Origin: Fragilariopsis cylindrus CCMP1102
Taxonomy: Eukaryota; Bacillariophyta; Bacillariophyceae; Bacillariales; Bacillariaceae
Length of the DNA: 20,922 nt
Reading direction: 5' to 3'
Assembly: GCA_900095095.1 (NCBI GenBank)
Contig: FMBT01000708.1
Coordinates: 1 to 20,922 of the forward strand
The notes under the pieces were generated by a model, which did not search any database, was not told where the DNA came from, and saw nothing but the letters and a program-made list of their open reading frames with translations. Of this stretch, positions 1 through 7,549 are shown in pieces (position 1 is the stretch's first letter; each line of letters opens with the position of its first letter). The position numbers and the translations under genes were made by a program.

Positions 1-847
1 GATTGCATTCTGCATTATGACCATACTGAAACCAATGTACTTTCTGGCATTGTTTGCTACAATATGAATAAACGGCACATGACTTACATGTCTTCAGAAG
101 AGTACCACTACCACCACCGTTTGCTGTTGTTGTTGTTGATGTTGATATTGATGCCCTTTCCGTTGCCGTATCTACTTCTTCGCCATCATAGCAAATTCTT
201 CCTTGATTATTGCAAACAATACATCTATTTCTGATCTTATCCCTCATATGTTCATACGACGAGATAATTCTTTTCTTATCATCTGAGTTTGCCTCCCATT
301 TAATAGACATCTTCAACCAATAACAACATAACGCATACGGGGTATACAATCCGTTGGCAGTGGCTTTATTGTTATCGTTATCGTTATCGTCATCGTCGTC
401 GTTCGTAGTAGTATTAGCAGATGATGTCACATTATTTTGAATCTTTTTGTGTGATCCTAATACCCGCTCAGTAGTTGTTATTGGCGTAGTTATTGCAATA
501 CCATGTTTTGCCATTACGTAACAGCCTGTTGTTAGATCTTTAATTGATACTGGATGTCCACGAATCGCTCCTTCTAATAACCATGGTAAAGCTAAATGGA
601 TTGTTCGTAGATTTGGTGTACATGTATCATCAATAGTTGAGATTGTATACAACCAATCTCGTCCATGATGTCGCATACCAGCAACACACCCATTCTGGGC
701 TGCCAATGTTATGTGTTGTAAAACTTCATTTGGCATGTTACGTTTATCAGCATATTGCTGTGCTAAATCAAAATTTTCATCCAGTGGATATCCATACTCA
801 TCCTTACGACGAATAGTAACATCATCAGATTTAGTGTTAGATCCCAT
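1..847 (-). CDS. MYND-type zinc-finger protein, 3' end outside window
   Basis: A reading frame opens at the ATG complementary to 845-847 and stays open for about 282 codons to the window edge, so the C-terminus is missing. The last visible part has the MYND cysteine/histidine pattern: C209-x2-C212, then C253-x2-C256-x5-C262-x3-C266, then H276-x3-C280. MYND fingers are zinc-binding protein-interaction modules. The loop between the first and second Cys pairs is about 40 residues, far longer than the usual ~10, and is filled by a Ser/Thr/Gly-rich insert. Residues 25-110 contain Ala/Gly-patterned helices that could be Sel1/TPR-like, but this is weak. An Asp/Asn run at 149-160 comes from a GAT/AAC microsatellite. 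Function is unknown. Calling it a gene is safe because of the zinc pattern and the long open frame. Confidence 0.8.
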   Translation of the reverse strand, partial: MGSNTKSDDVTIRRKDEYGYPLDENFDLAQQYADKRNMPNEVLQHITLAAQNGCVAGMRHHGRDWLYTISTIDDTCTPNLRTIHLALPWLLEGAIRGHPVSIKDLTTGCYVMAKHGIAITTPITTTERVLGSHKKIQNNVTSSANTTTNDDDDDNDNDNNKATANGLYTPYALCCYWLKMSIKWEANSDDKKRIISSYEHMRDKIRNRCIVCNNQGRICYDGEEVDTATERASISTSTTTTANGGGSGTLLKTCKSCAVYSYCSKQCQKVHWFQYGHNAECN

Positions 848-885
848 TTTTAATTAATACGTTCAGTTATAATAATAAATTTGTT

Positions 886-894
886 GTACAGTAC
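886..894. promoter_or_regulatory. GTACAGTAC motif upstream of the MYND gene
   Basis: This is one of ten intergenic copies of the octamer GTACAGTA/TACTGTAC in the window. It lies about 40 bp upstream of the start codon at 847. A role in transcription is inferred only from recurrence and position. Confidence 0.25.
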
Positions 895-1044
895 AATATA
901 TGAACATATGTACTCGATATTTCATCTCTCTCGCCTTCAAGTTGTATATAATGTACTTATTCTTTTACTGTATCAACGGTGTACCACGGTACTTTTCAAT
1001 TGTTCTTTTCGCCTTTCAGTTGTCGTACGGTATATGATAGTCAT

Positions 1045-1062
1045 TCTTTTTCTACTATTGTA
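1045..1062 (+). repeat. Target-site duplication, left copy
   Basis: The 18-mer TCTTTTTCTACTATTGTA occurs here and again at 5212-5229, identical in both places. The retrotransposon sequence begins at the next base. The length and perfect identity fit a target-site duplication made by target-primed reverse transcription. Confidence 0.9.
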
Positions 1063-1064
1063 CT

Positions 1065-2168
1065 AGTGGCCGTCACCTAGGACACTACAAAGCGCTAGTT
1101 GCAGTAATAGACAAATCACTCAAGCAAGAAGAAAGACAAGTTCTCGAACAGTTCCAGGAAGATATTTCTAATTGCTATATATCGATGATTAATTATTCAA
1201 TCAAACACCGCTACTCCCTTGAACGGTGGAAGACAATTGTTAATATGATGATCTACAAAGAAGAGGGCAACGTCCACATACATCGATTGAGGGTAATTCA
1301 TCTATACGAAGCTGATCTAGGCTTTTTATGGGGAGCAAAATGGGGTCAAGCAATGAAAAGAGCGGTAAAAGATAAGTCACTGCATCAAGGACAATACGGA
1401 GGTCTTCCTGGACGGGATTGCACATCATTGACATATCTAGAAGAATTACGGTTTGACTACTCCTTGATGACGCGATTTTCTTTTGCAAATTTCGATAACG
1501 ACGCCACTGCATGCTATGATAGGATACTATGCTGCATTGCAAGCCTCGCAGGAAGGAAATATGGAATTCACAAGGACGTAATCTTCGTCCATGCAAAAAC
1601 GTTGGAGGAAGCTGAATTCAAACTCAAAACATCAACAAAAATATCCGACACGTCCTATAGACATTGTATTAAATTTCCTATTCACGGTACAGGACAAGGT
1701 TCAACTAATTCTCCAATGATATGGTGCTTCATATCAAGCGTCCTATTTCAATGCCACAATCAACGTGCACATGGTATGTTATTTGAATCACCATCGAAAG
1801 ACATGATCGTCCGATTCAATATGGTAGGTTTCGTCGATGACTCCACGTGTATCACTGGAGGTAACAAAAACGATACACTACAAGACCTAATCCGAAAGAT
1901 GAAGGAAGACGCACAACTATGGCATGATTTATTATGGTGCTCCGGAGGCAAGCTTGAGCTACCTAAATGTGGTTATCATGTGATACACTTTGAATACGAA
2001 AACAGTGGAATCCCGACAATGATAGTGAGTCCGGGTGACTCGATATTGTTACAGAACGAACATGGCAACGATGTGAAGATTGAATCAAAGAATATATTCC
2101 AACCAAGAACCAACTTGGGACACATCAAAGGCCAATGCAACGTGGTATTACACAAACAGAAACAGTAG
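1065..2168 (+). CDS. Reverse transcriptase domain of the LINE (fragment)
   Basis: The frame is already open at the truncation point; the first internal ATG is at 1185. Counting from that ATG, the RT palm motifs are visible: motif A FDNDATACYDR near 103-113, motif B GTGQGSTNSP at 168-177, motif C FVDD at 216-219 (the catalytic aspartate pair), and a motif D/E-like region CSGGKLELPKCGYH near 252-265. The QG and SP of motif B and the FVDD box are typical of non-LTR retrotransposon RTs. The enzyme would copy its RNA into DNA at a nicked chromosomal target. The frame ends at 2168 only because of an indel near 2125. The homologous protein continues in another frame from about 2135, starting with QRGITQTETVAEKGTRL. 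Confidence 0.85.
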   Translation, partial: SGRHLGHYKALVAVIDKSLKQEERQVLEQFQEDISNCYISMINYSIKHRYSLERWKTIVNMMIYKEEGNVHIHRLRVIHLYEADLGFLWGAKWGQAMKRAVKDKSLHQGQYGGLPGRDCTSLTYLEELRFDYSLMTRFSFANFDNDATACYDRILCCIASLAGRKYGIHKDVIFVHAKTLEEAEFKLKTSTKISDTSYRHCIKFPIHGTGQGSTNSPMIWCFISSVLFQCHNQRAHGMLFESPSKDMIVRFNMVGFVDDSTCITGGNKNDTLQDLIRKMKEDAQLWHDLLWCSGGKLELPKCGYHVIHFEYENSGIPTMIVSPGDSILLQNEHGNDVKIESKNIFQPRTNLGHIKGQCNVVLHKQKQ

Positions 2169-2920
2169 CAGAGAAAGGGACACGCCTAACGAACTCAATC
2201 GTCAAATGTGGATGCTCAAGAACCGAGACAAGACTTTTATACGACACAGTATGGAAACCAGCAATCGAATATGTGATTCCTCAATCGTTCTTGTCAGACA
2301 AACAACTGTCAAAGATAGAGAAGGCATGCATGCCACAAATTTATGCAAAATGCGGCTTCAATCGAAATACATCTCGTGCTTTATTAGCAGGTCCGGTTTC
2401 TCTGGGAGGAGGAGGCTTTACTCCACTTAAAGTAACTGCAGGAGCAGGGTACGTCACACATTTCCTGAAAAACTGGAGAACACAAACAGAAGACATTGGA
2501 AAACATCTACGTATATGCTATACGTGGCAATACTTCAGGCAGGTGTAACGTTCCCGCTCTTTGAACAACCAGCGATAGAATTACCTCATCTTAAGGGCAA
2601 GGTAATTCCAGCAACAAGGAAATACCTCGCAGCGATTGATGGCAAAATCCACCTCGATAACACGATGATTAGACAGCCGATACGGGTACATGATCAGTGC
2701 ATCATGGATACAGCGATAGACATAAGGGAGGACTCAACCTGACTGACATTCAATTGGAAGAATCAACTGCGTCCGAATGTATCTGGGCGTCATGTTCCTG
2801 AGTGAATAAGTACAATAGCAGGCACTGCGTTACAACCTGGGATAACAACAGGAAATAACAATGAATTAACATACAACACATCGTTAACAAAACCGAATCA
2901 GAAGAAACCAAATATCAAAG
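2120..2920 (+). pseudogene. Frameshifted RT-RNase H connector of the LINE
   Basis: Protein-like sequence continues through all three plus frames. Frame 2 runs about 2135-2520 (TVWKPAIEYVIP..., SRALLAGPVSLGGGGFTPL). Frame 1 runs about 2520-2735 (FPLFEQPAIELPHLKGKVIP, HDQCIMD). Short pieces follow in frame 0 (LTDIQLEE), frame 2 (INCVRMYLGVMFLSE, about 2762-2806) and frame 1 (ISTIAGTALQPGITTGNN), before frame 0 resumes at about 2915 (SWALWTKVISRYTSNGS). This needs about six indels in 800 bp. No spliceable gaps separate the pieces, so they are read as frameshifts and not introns. Confidence 0.75.
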
Positions 2921-5033
2921 TTGGGCATTATGGACGAAAGTAATCTCCCGATACACATCAAACGGGAGTACATTAAATCAACCACTAGGGCAGTGGACGC
3001 AAGCGCATCACACATCAGGACGCTGGGAATCATACGTCAGTAATATCGATACCAACACCGTATACCGGCACCAACAAGTACTAGAAGAAAATCATCAATA
3101 TTGGGAGGTGTACAGAGTAAGGGGTACGCAACTGACACTGGAAGATAATATCGACATCTCAGAATTCAACACACGCGACGGCAGTCCAATACAGCTACAT
3201 ACACTCTCGAATGGAAGCACACACACCACAAGAACATCAACTGTGATCCCTGCTCCGCCCATCACCACACCGCGTTATGGTCCTATGGTTAACTGGGATG
3301 ATTTCCTCCTATCACAGCATCAATGGATACAGGAGCTGCTATCCGACGTTCGATTTTTCACTGACGATGGATACCCTGATTTCTACCAAATCTTAGCAGA
3401 ACATGATCGCCATGGACATCTTATCTGTGTATCTGATGGTTCTGTCATATTCCACGACATGAGCTTTGGCTGGGTGTTGGCAAGCACCTCGTCAAAACGA
3501 TTAGTAGATGCCAAAGGTCCCTGTCGTGGCAGAGGCAACTCACTACGATCAGAGGGAGTGGGAATGCTGTCAGCGACAATGCTGGTGTCAATCATATCTC
3601 AATATCTTAATACAGAACTAAATGTATTATTTATATCCGACAACGACGAATTAATCAAGCGGTGCAACGCCCACAAACACTACAATGACCCCTTTCCTAA
3701 CGAGACACTACGTTCCGAATATGACGTTACAGAACAAATCTTCTCCACCATCAACGACAGCCAAATCAAGGCAAAATATAAGTGGGTCAAAGGCCATCAA
3801 GACTCGGCGAAAGCATACGACGATCTATCCCTCGAAGCACAACTCAATGTCGACGCTGACGCATTGGCGGGGGAATACCAAGAGGGAAAACGACAGTTTC
3901 ATCCTATGGTCAATATTCTCCCAAGTTGTCCAGCCATGCTCTCCATCCGCGGCATCAGCGTAACGAGCAACTACAAGAAACAACTCATCCGAGCATACGT
4001 CGAACCAGAATATATCGCATATCTACAATACAAATTTGGATGGTCAGATAGTATCATCAACACGATTGCATGGAAATGCCTTCAGTTGGCAATCCAAAGA
4101 ATCAACAGAGACGTTGTTCTTGCCAAAATCTGCAACGATTTACTTCCAACTGCTGCAGCCCTCTGCAAACGTAGCTACCAAAATCATGATGGGTGCTTGC
4201 TCTGTCACCAGATAGAAACACAGGAACACATCCTAAGGTGCAAATCAAACACCCGACTACAAGGACGTCGTAAGTTCATCACCAAACTTCGAAATCGACT
4301 GGCATATCTAGGCACACAGTTTGCAATCAGCGAGACTCTATGCTCTTCAATCAATGAATGGTTAGAGACCGGAGAGGTCGATTACTACGACTATCCGAAA
4401 AGATTCCATAAAGCAATCAAAACACAAGATTCAATTGGATGGCGACACATCTTTGCAGGCAAACTGTCACAACAATGGATCATCCTTCACGATGCTAGTC
4501 CAGTAGTTGAAGGTATAGCTAAACGAGAAGGGTACGTATGGGGAGCATCGATCACCGAAATTACAATGACCCACTTCATTCAATCATGGGAATTAAGGAA
4601 TGAGGAAGTACACGGTAAAACCGAGGAACAGCAAGAGAAGACTAGAAAGGCAAGATTAATGATCGAAGTACGACGACTAAACTCAATGAGGAGTGAAGCT
4701 AGACCAAGCGACGAATGTCTCTTCATCGACAACGAAGAAACCTATTATGATCAATCATCGGCTACGACAATCGCAACATTTATCAGTAATCACAGAAGGG
4801 CAATCTTGAATAGCGTGAAGAAGTGGGCAAAGGCATCACAAACAGGAATAACATCTATACTGCACTGGGTGAGCGGCTGTAATAGTGCAGAAACAATAGC
4901 TAGAATACATTCAGTACAAAGGGACAATCTTATCAACGACGGACGACAGAAAAAGAAGAAGAGACGCAAACAGACGAAAGGACGACAAACGTCCATTGCA
5001 GGTTATTTCACTCTGAACAATGTTACAGAGTAA
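2865..5033 (+). CDS. RNase H / zinc finger / PIP-box C-terminal part of LINE protein
   Basis: The frame is open from 2865 (after a TGA at 2862) to the TAA/TAG region at 5033. A GTG at 3108 is not a credible eukaryotic start, so this is the tail of one long ORF. Residues below count from 3108. RNase H type I: VSDGS with D110, E149 in SEGVGML, D178 in ISDND, VKGHQD with H230, and NVDADALA with D249/D251. This is the D-E-D-D set that degrades RNA in the RNA:DNA hybrid. A zinc-finger-like C363-x2-C366-x7-H374-x3-C378 follows KICNDLLPT, resembling the zinc-binding region seen after RT in plant non-LTR elements. The tail has a lysine/arginine-rich NLS-like stretch (about 613-626), then QTSIAGYF at 627-634, which fits the PIP consensus Q-x-x-I-x-x-Y-F exactly. 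The protein is fused in evolution to the upstream RT, now separated by indels. Confidence 0.85.
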   Translation: MNIQHIVNKTESEETKYQSWALWTKVISRYTSNGSTLNQPLGQWTQAHHTSGRWESYVSNIDTNTVYRHQQVLEENHQYWEVYRVRGTQLTLEDNIDISEFNTRDGSPIQLHTLSNGSTHTTRTSTVIPAPPITTPRYGPMVNWDDFLLSQHQWIQELLSDVRFFTDDGYPDFYQILAEHDRHGHLICVSDGSVIFHDMSFGWVLASTSSKRLVDAKGPCRGRGNSLRSEGVGMLSATMLVSIISQYLNTELNVLFISDNDELIKRCNAHKHYNDPFPNETLRSEYDVTEQIFSTINDSQIKAKYKWVKGHQDSAKAYDDLSLEAQLNVDADALAGEYQEGKRQFHPMVNILPSCPAMLSIRGISVTSNYKKQLIRAYVEPEYIAYLQYKFGWSDSIINTIAWKCLQLAIQRINRDVVLAKICNDLLPTAAALCKRSYQNHDGCLLCHQIETQEHILRCKSNTRLQGRRKFITKLRNRLAYLGTQFAISETLCSSINEWLETGEVDYYDYPKRFHKAIKTQDSIGWRHIFAGKLSQQWIILHDASPVVEGIAKREGYVWGASITEITMTHFIQSWELRNEEVHGKTEEQQEKTRKARLMIEVRRLNSMRSEARPSDECLFIDNEETYYDQSSATTIATFISNHRRAILNSVKKWAKASQTGITSILHWVSGCNSAETIARIHSVQRDNLINDGRQKKKKRRKQTKGRQTSIAGYFTLNNVTE

Positions 5034-5042
5034 GTATAGTAG

Positions 5043-5177
5043 CAGTTCCTCTTTGCAGAGGACTGTTGGTCGTGTAAAGCCGCCCGTCCGTGATTTGACA
5101 CTAGGCACGGTCTTCACCCCTCAGGGGGACCTTCGCTGCATGTATAGATGCAGGTTGATACTTAAACGTAGTTTAGT
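5043..5177 (+). other. LINE 3' UTR with four consecutive stem-loops
   Basis: Four hairpins follow one another. 5043-5065: CAGTTCCTCT pairs with AGAGGACTG around TTGC, with one bulge. 5109-5131: CCCC/GGGG around TCA with outer GG/CC. 5136-5153: CTGCAT pairs with ATGCAG around a 6-nt loop. 5160-5177: ACT(T)AAAC pairs with GTTTAGT around GTA. Known LINEs without poly(A), such as eel UnaL2, use a 3' stem-loop for RT recognition. The same role here is inferred. Confidence 0.6.
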
Positions 5178-5211
5178 TCTTACGGGACGCATAAATTAGA
5201 TATACATATTA

Positions 5212-5229
5212 TCTTTTTCTACTATTGTA
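5212..5229 (+). repeat. Target-site duplication, right copy
   Basis: Identical over 18 of 18 bases to 1045-1062. It marks the 3' junction of the LINE and shows that no A-tail or simple repeat precedes the junction. Confidence 0.9.
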
Positions 5230-6762
5230 ATTAAGAGAATTTGTTCGCTTTTTGGCTGTGCGGTCTTTTTATTCTTTGATTTGCTTTAGAAAACAATGAT
5301 GCGTCAGTGAAGAAGTCAACAATCATCGCTCTCACTATGAGAACATTTGGATAGGGACCTCTATTAAAAATCTAGAAGAATAAACAATAATAATAGCTCA
5401 AAACTATTAATTAATCAAAGTCATATATTGTAATATAATATACTGTTATTCTTGCATAAATGATAAGTAACGAATGTAAATGTGAGCGCGATTTGAAATC
5501 TGAATTCCTGCATGGGCGAAGTTACGAGTCATTATTATCATAAACGAGTTGAGGTTCGCAATTTTTCGAAGTTGTGATACTGTGTACTTGATAAGAATTC
5601 TTACGTCAAGGTTAACTTTCACGATTGATTTTGTTTGCTTTTCTGTGCATTTGAAGGAAGCATTTAGACTTCGTACGATTCCTGATTGACTTGAGAAAAT
5701 GTTTGAGAACGTAGTAAGAACCACACCCTCCACATTTCCCTTACTGTATTACAAAATTCTAAACACCGAATCCAATAATGACGTCACAAATTAATGATAT
5801 ATGCATTTCTTATTAATGCAACAATATAAGTAGATCCTGGGATCACACTTCTCATCCTATGGGCAATACTTTTGTTTATGATCCATTTTGGGCAATACTA
5901 TTACGAAATCACCCATGTTGTTAACTCATGCTACTACATACAGCTCAAGTGTTTGATGGCTATTGGACAGCAGGCTTACTTTTTTAGTGTCAGATTGATT
6001 GACAATACGTGAACTGCAGCAGCGTAGTAGAGCACAGCAGTTCTTTGCATTACCCGGTTTTCCTAGCGTGAGGATCAAGAATTCAAGAGAGAATTCGAAT
6101 TGAATTGAAATTCACTAAGTATATAGTTTGTCAGTGTGCCCAAAACGCGTCACAAGCATCTGGTCACTTTATCATCACTTGATTTCATGTGGAAGAAGAA
6201 GAAAGAAGAGTAAGAAGACAAAAGGATGGGTGGCGCATCACAGTTCCGACTGAGTATGGATCATCACGAGAAAGAGAAAGAAAGATGAATCATTAGAAAC
6301 ACAAAAACCAGCACAATGCACACGATGTAGTAATCAATGTCCCTCTCACCCTATTGCCATCAGCAAATAAGAAGGAATGTTCGGCTTTCAATGTAGATAT
6401 ATCGATTGCTATAGGAGGAAAGAAGGAACGATGACAACGACGACCAATTGTTCTGCTTTATATGGAAACTAGCCAGCAATAGATGAATGTCGTGTACTCT
6501 ATCCGGAACCTAGTTCTGGTGGGAACAGGACCCATCTATTGGCACGAAATTAAAAGTTCATAATGTTTTTATTCACTCTGAATGTTACACTTATGATTAA
6601 TCGTCAATAGTACGCAAATACATACAAAGGAAAGAACATCAAGACAAGAGAGATTATTAGCTCTCAGAATTTAGGAATAATGTATACCACATTATGACAT
6701 AAACAATAGAAAAACAAAGTTAATAGGATTCCATGTTATGTTTCGCTCCTTTTCGGGCTCTA
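5230..6762. other. Gene-poor AT-rich intergenic region
   Basis: No convincing gene was found. A 95-codon minus frame (5446-5733) has no recognisable motif. Minor structure: the CRE-like palindrome TGACGTCA at 5779-5786, a short direct repeat GGGCAATACT (near 5861 and 5890), and a cluster of GAATTC/AATTC palindromes near 6078-6113. At 6651-6683 there is a stray copy of the TTAGGAATAATGT element that recurs in the duplication at 7178-7430. Confidence 0.5.
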
Positions 6763-7011
6763 TTTTGGGGGTTGTATCTCCCCCCAAATGGGACTTAGCA
6801 ACCAATGTTGTTACAAGTATGCCCCCGTTCAACGGCACATCTCCGTTTTGGGGGAGGTATCTCCCCCAAGAATTTGACTAAGCACCCAATTTTGATACAC
6901 AGTATGCCCCCGTTCAACGGCGCATCATCATTTGGGGGATGTATCTCCCCCAAGAATGGGACCAAGTACCCCATTTCGATATACAGTATGCCCCCCTTTC
7001 AACGGCGCGAT
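6763..7011 (+). repeat. Three tandem ~83-bp units, each with two inverted repeats
   Basis: Unit starts are near 6765, 6849 and 6932, a period of 83-84 bp. Each unit opens with a strong G/C hairpin (TTGGGGGA ... TCCCCCAA, 8-bp stem in units 2 and 3 at 6848-6869 and 6931-6953). After a ~40-bp spacer it closes with CCGTTCAACGG, a 5-bp stem with a 1-nt centre (6825-6835, 6910-6920; degraded in unit 3). The unit is not a multiple of three and no protein frame is conserved. Confidence 0.85.
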
Positions 7012-7177
7012 GTCTTTATAGTACACTAAGTAAATATACGCGAAAGTTTCTTTGTATCGGAACGCATCTACGCTGTTATAAAAGCCCGTAAAAGAGCCAT
7101 AGTACAATTGTATTCGTAAAGAACAATAGAGTGTAAGCGACTATCACCAAGAACGATTAGAACTTGAAGTTAAGACA

Positions 7178-7430
7178 TCCCCAACTACTGTACCATGTGT
7201 CAGTCAGTATGATACACGCTACCAAATATATTATTATTATGAAACGAATACAGTAGTACAGATTATTATGCTCTTACAATTTAGGAATAATGTCCCCAAC
7301 TACCATGTGTCAGTATGATACACGCTACCAAGTATATATATTATTATGATGAAATATTTTTTTTCACCAAATTTAAGAAGTTGATATAAACGAATACAGA
7401 TTATTATGCTCTTACAATTTAGGAATAATG
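7178..7430 (+). repeat. Imperfect tandem duplication, ~115 and ~138 bp
   Basis: Copy 1 (7178-7292) and copy 2 (7293-7430) both start with TCCCCAACTAC, share GATACACGCTACCAA, and end with TTACAATTTAGGAATAATG. Copy 2 carries a ~30-bp insert that includes a T-run (about 7351-7384). A third, shorter piece of the 3' motif lies at 6651-6683, so the end motif may be dispersed. Confidence 0.8.
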
Positions 7431-7438
7431 TACAGTAC
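7430..7438. promoter_or_regulatory. GTACAGTAC motif upstream of the 787-aa gene
   Basis: This copy of the recurrent octamer lies about 115 bp upstream of the ATG at 7550, at the end of the tandem duplication. Function is inferred from recurrence only. Confidence 0.2.
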
Positions 7439-7549
7439 ATTATATGAAAAGGTAGAATAAGGAAAGAAAGTTAAAGCAGAAAAACATACATTCTATAGAA
7501 GTAGGTAATCATAAAACGTACTCGTAATAACGGATCATTCCAACACATT

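Larger units (their letters stand above)
1063..5211 (+). mobile_element. 5'-truncated LINE-type non-LTR retrotransposon
   Basis: The 4149-bp insert is bounded by an identical 18-bp direct repeat. The left edge enters directly into an open reverse-transcriptase frame (GRHLGHYKAL...), so the 5' UTR, any first ORF and any endonuclease domain are gone. This is the usual result of incomplete target-primed reverse transcription. Order of parts: reverse transcriptase (1065-2168), frameshifted connector (about 2120-2920), RNase H (about 3420-3880), zinc finger (about 4190-4245), basic tail with PIP box (to 5033), and a 3' UTR with stem-loops (5043-5177). There are no long terminal repeats and no poly(A) tail. 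The RT and RNase H frames are long and intact but the connector has about six frame changes, so this copy cannot make the full protein. It lies about 200 bp upstream of the divergent MYND gene. Confidence 0.9.

Noticed and set aside
1063..5211. LTR retrotransposon or group II intron as source of the RT
   Set aside because: No long terminal repeats, integrase, protease or intron RNA domains. An 18-bp target duplication plus 5' truncation and RNase H downstream of the RT fits a non-LTR element.
5446..5733. 95-codon minus-strand frame
   Set aside because: No domain, no flanking gene signals and average AT-rich composition. Length is within chance expectation for 2 kb of AT-rich spacer.
5779..5786. 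TGACGTCA, CRE-like palindrome as in CO2-responsive diatom promoters
   Set aside because: A single copy with no gene start within about 1.7 kb downstream. Likely chance.
6300..6470. Cys-rich peptide-like stretch (QCTRCSNQCPSHP...) that could be a decayed transposase zinc tail
   Set aside because: Interrupted by a stop after about 20 residues, and no catalytic motif was found on either side. Too little to name.
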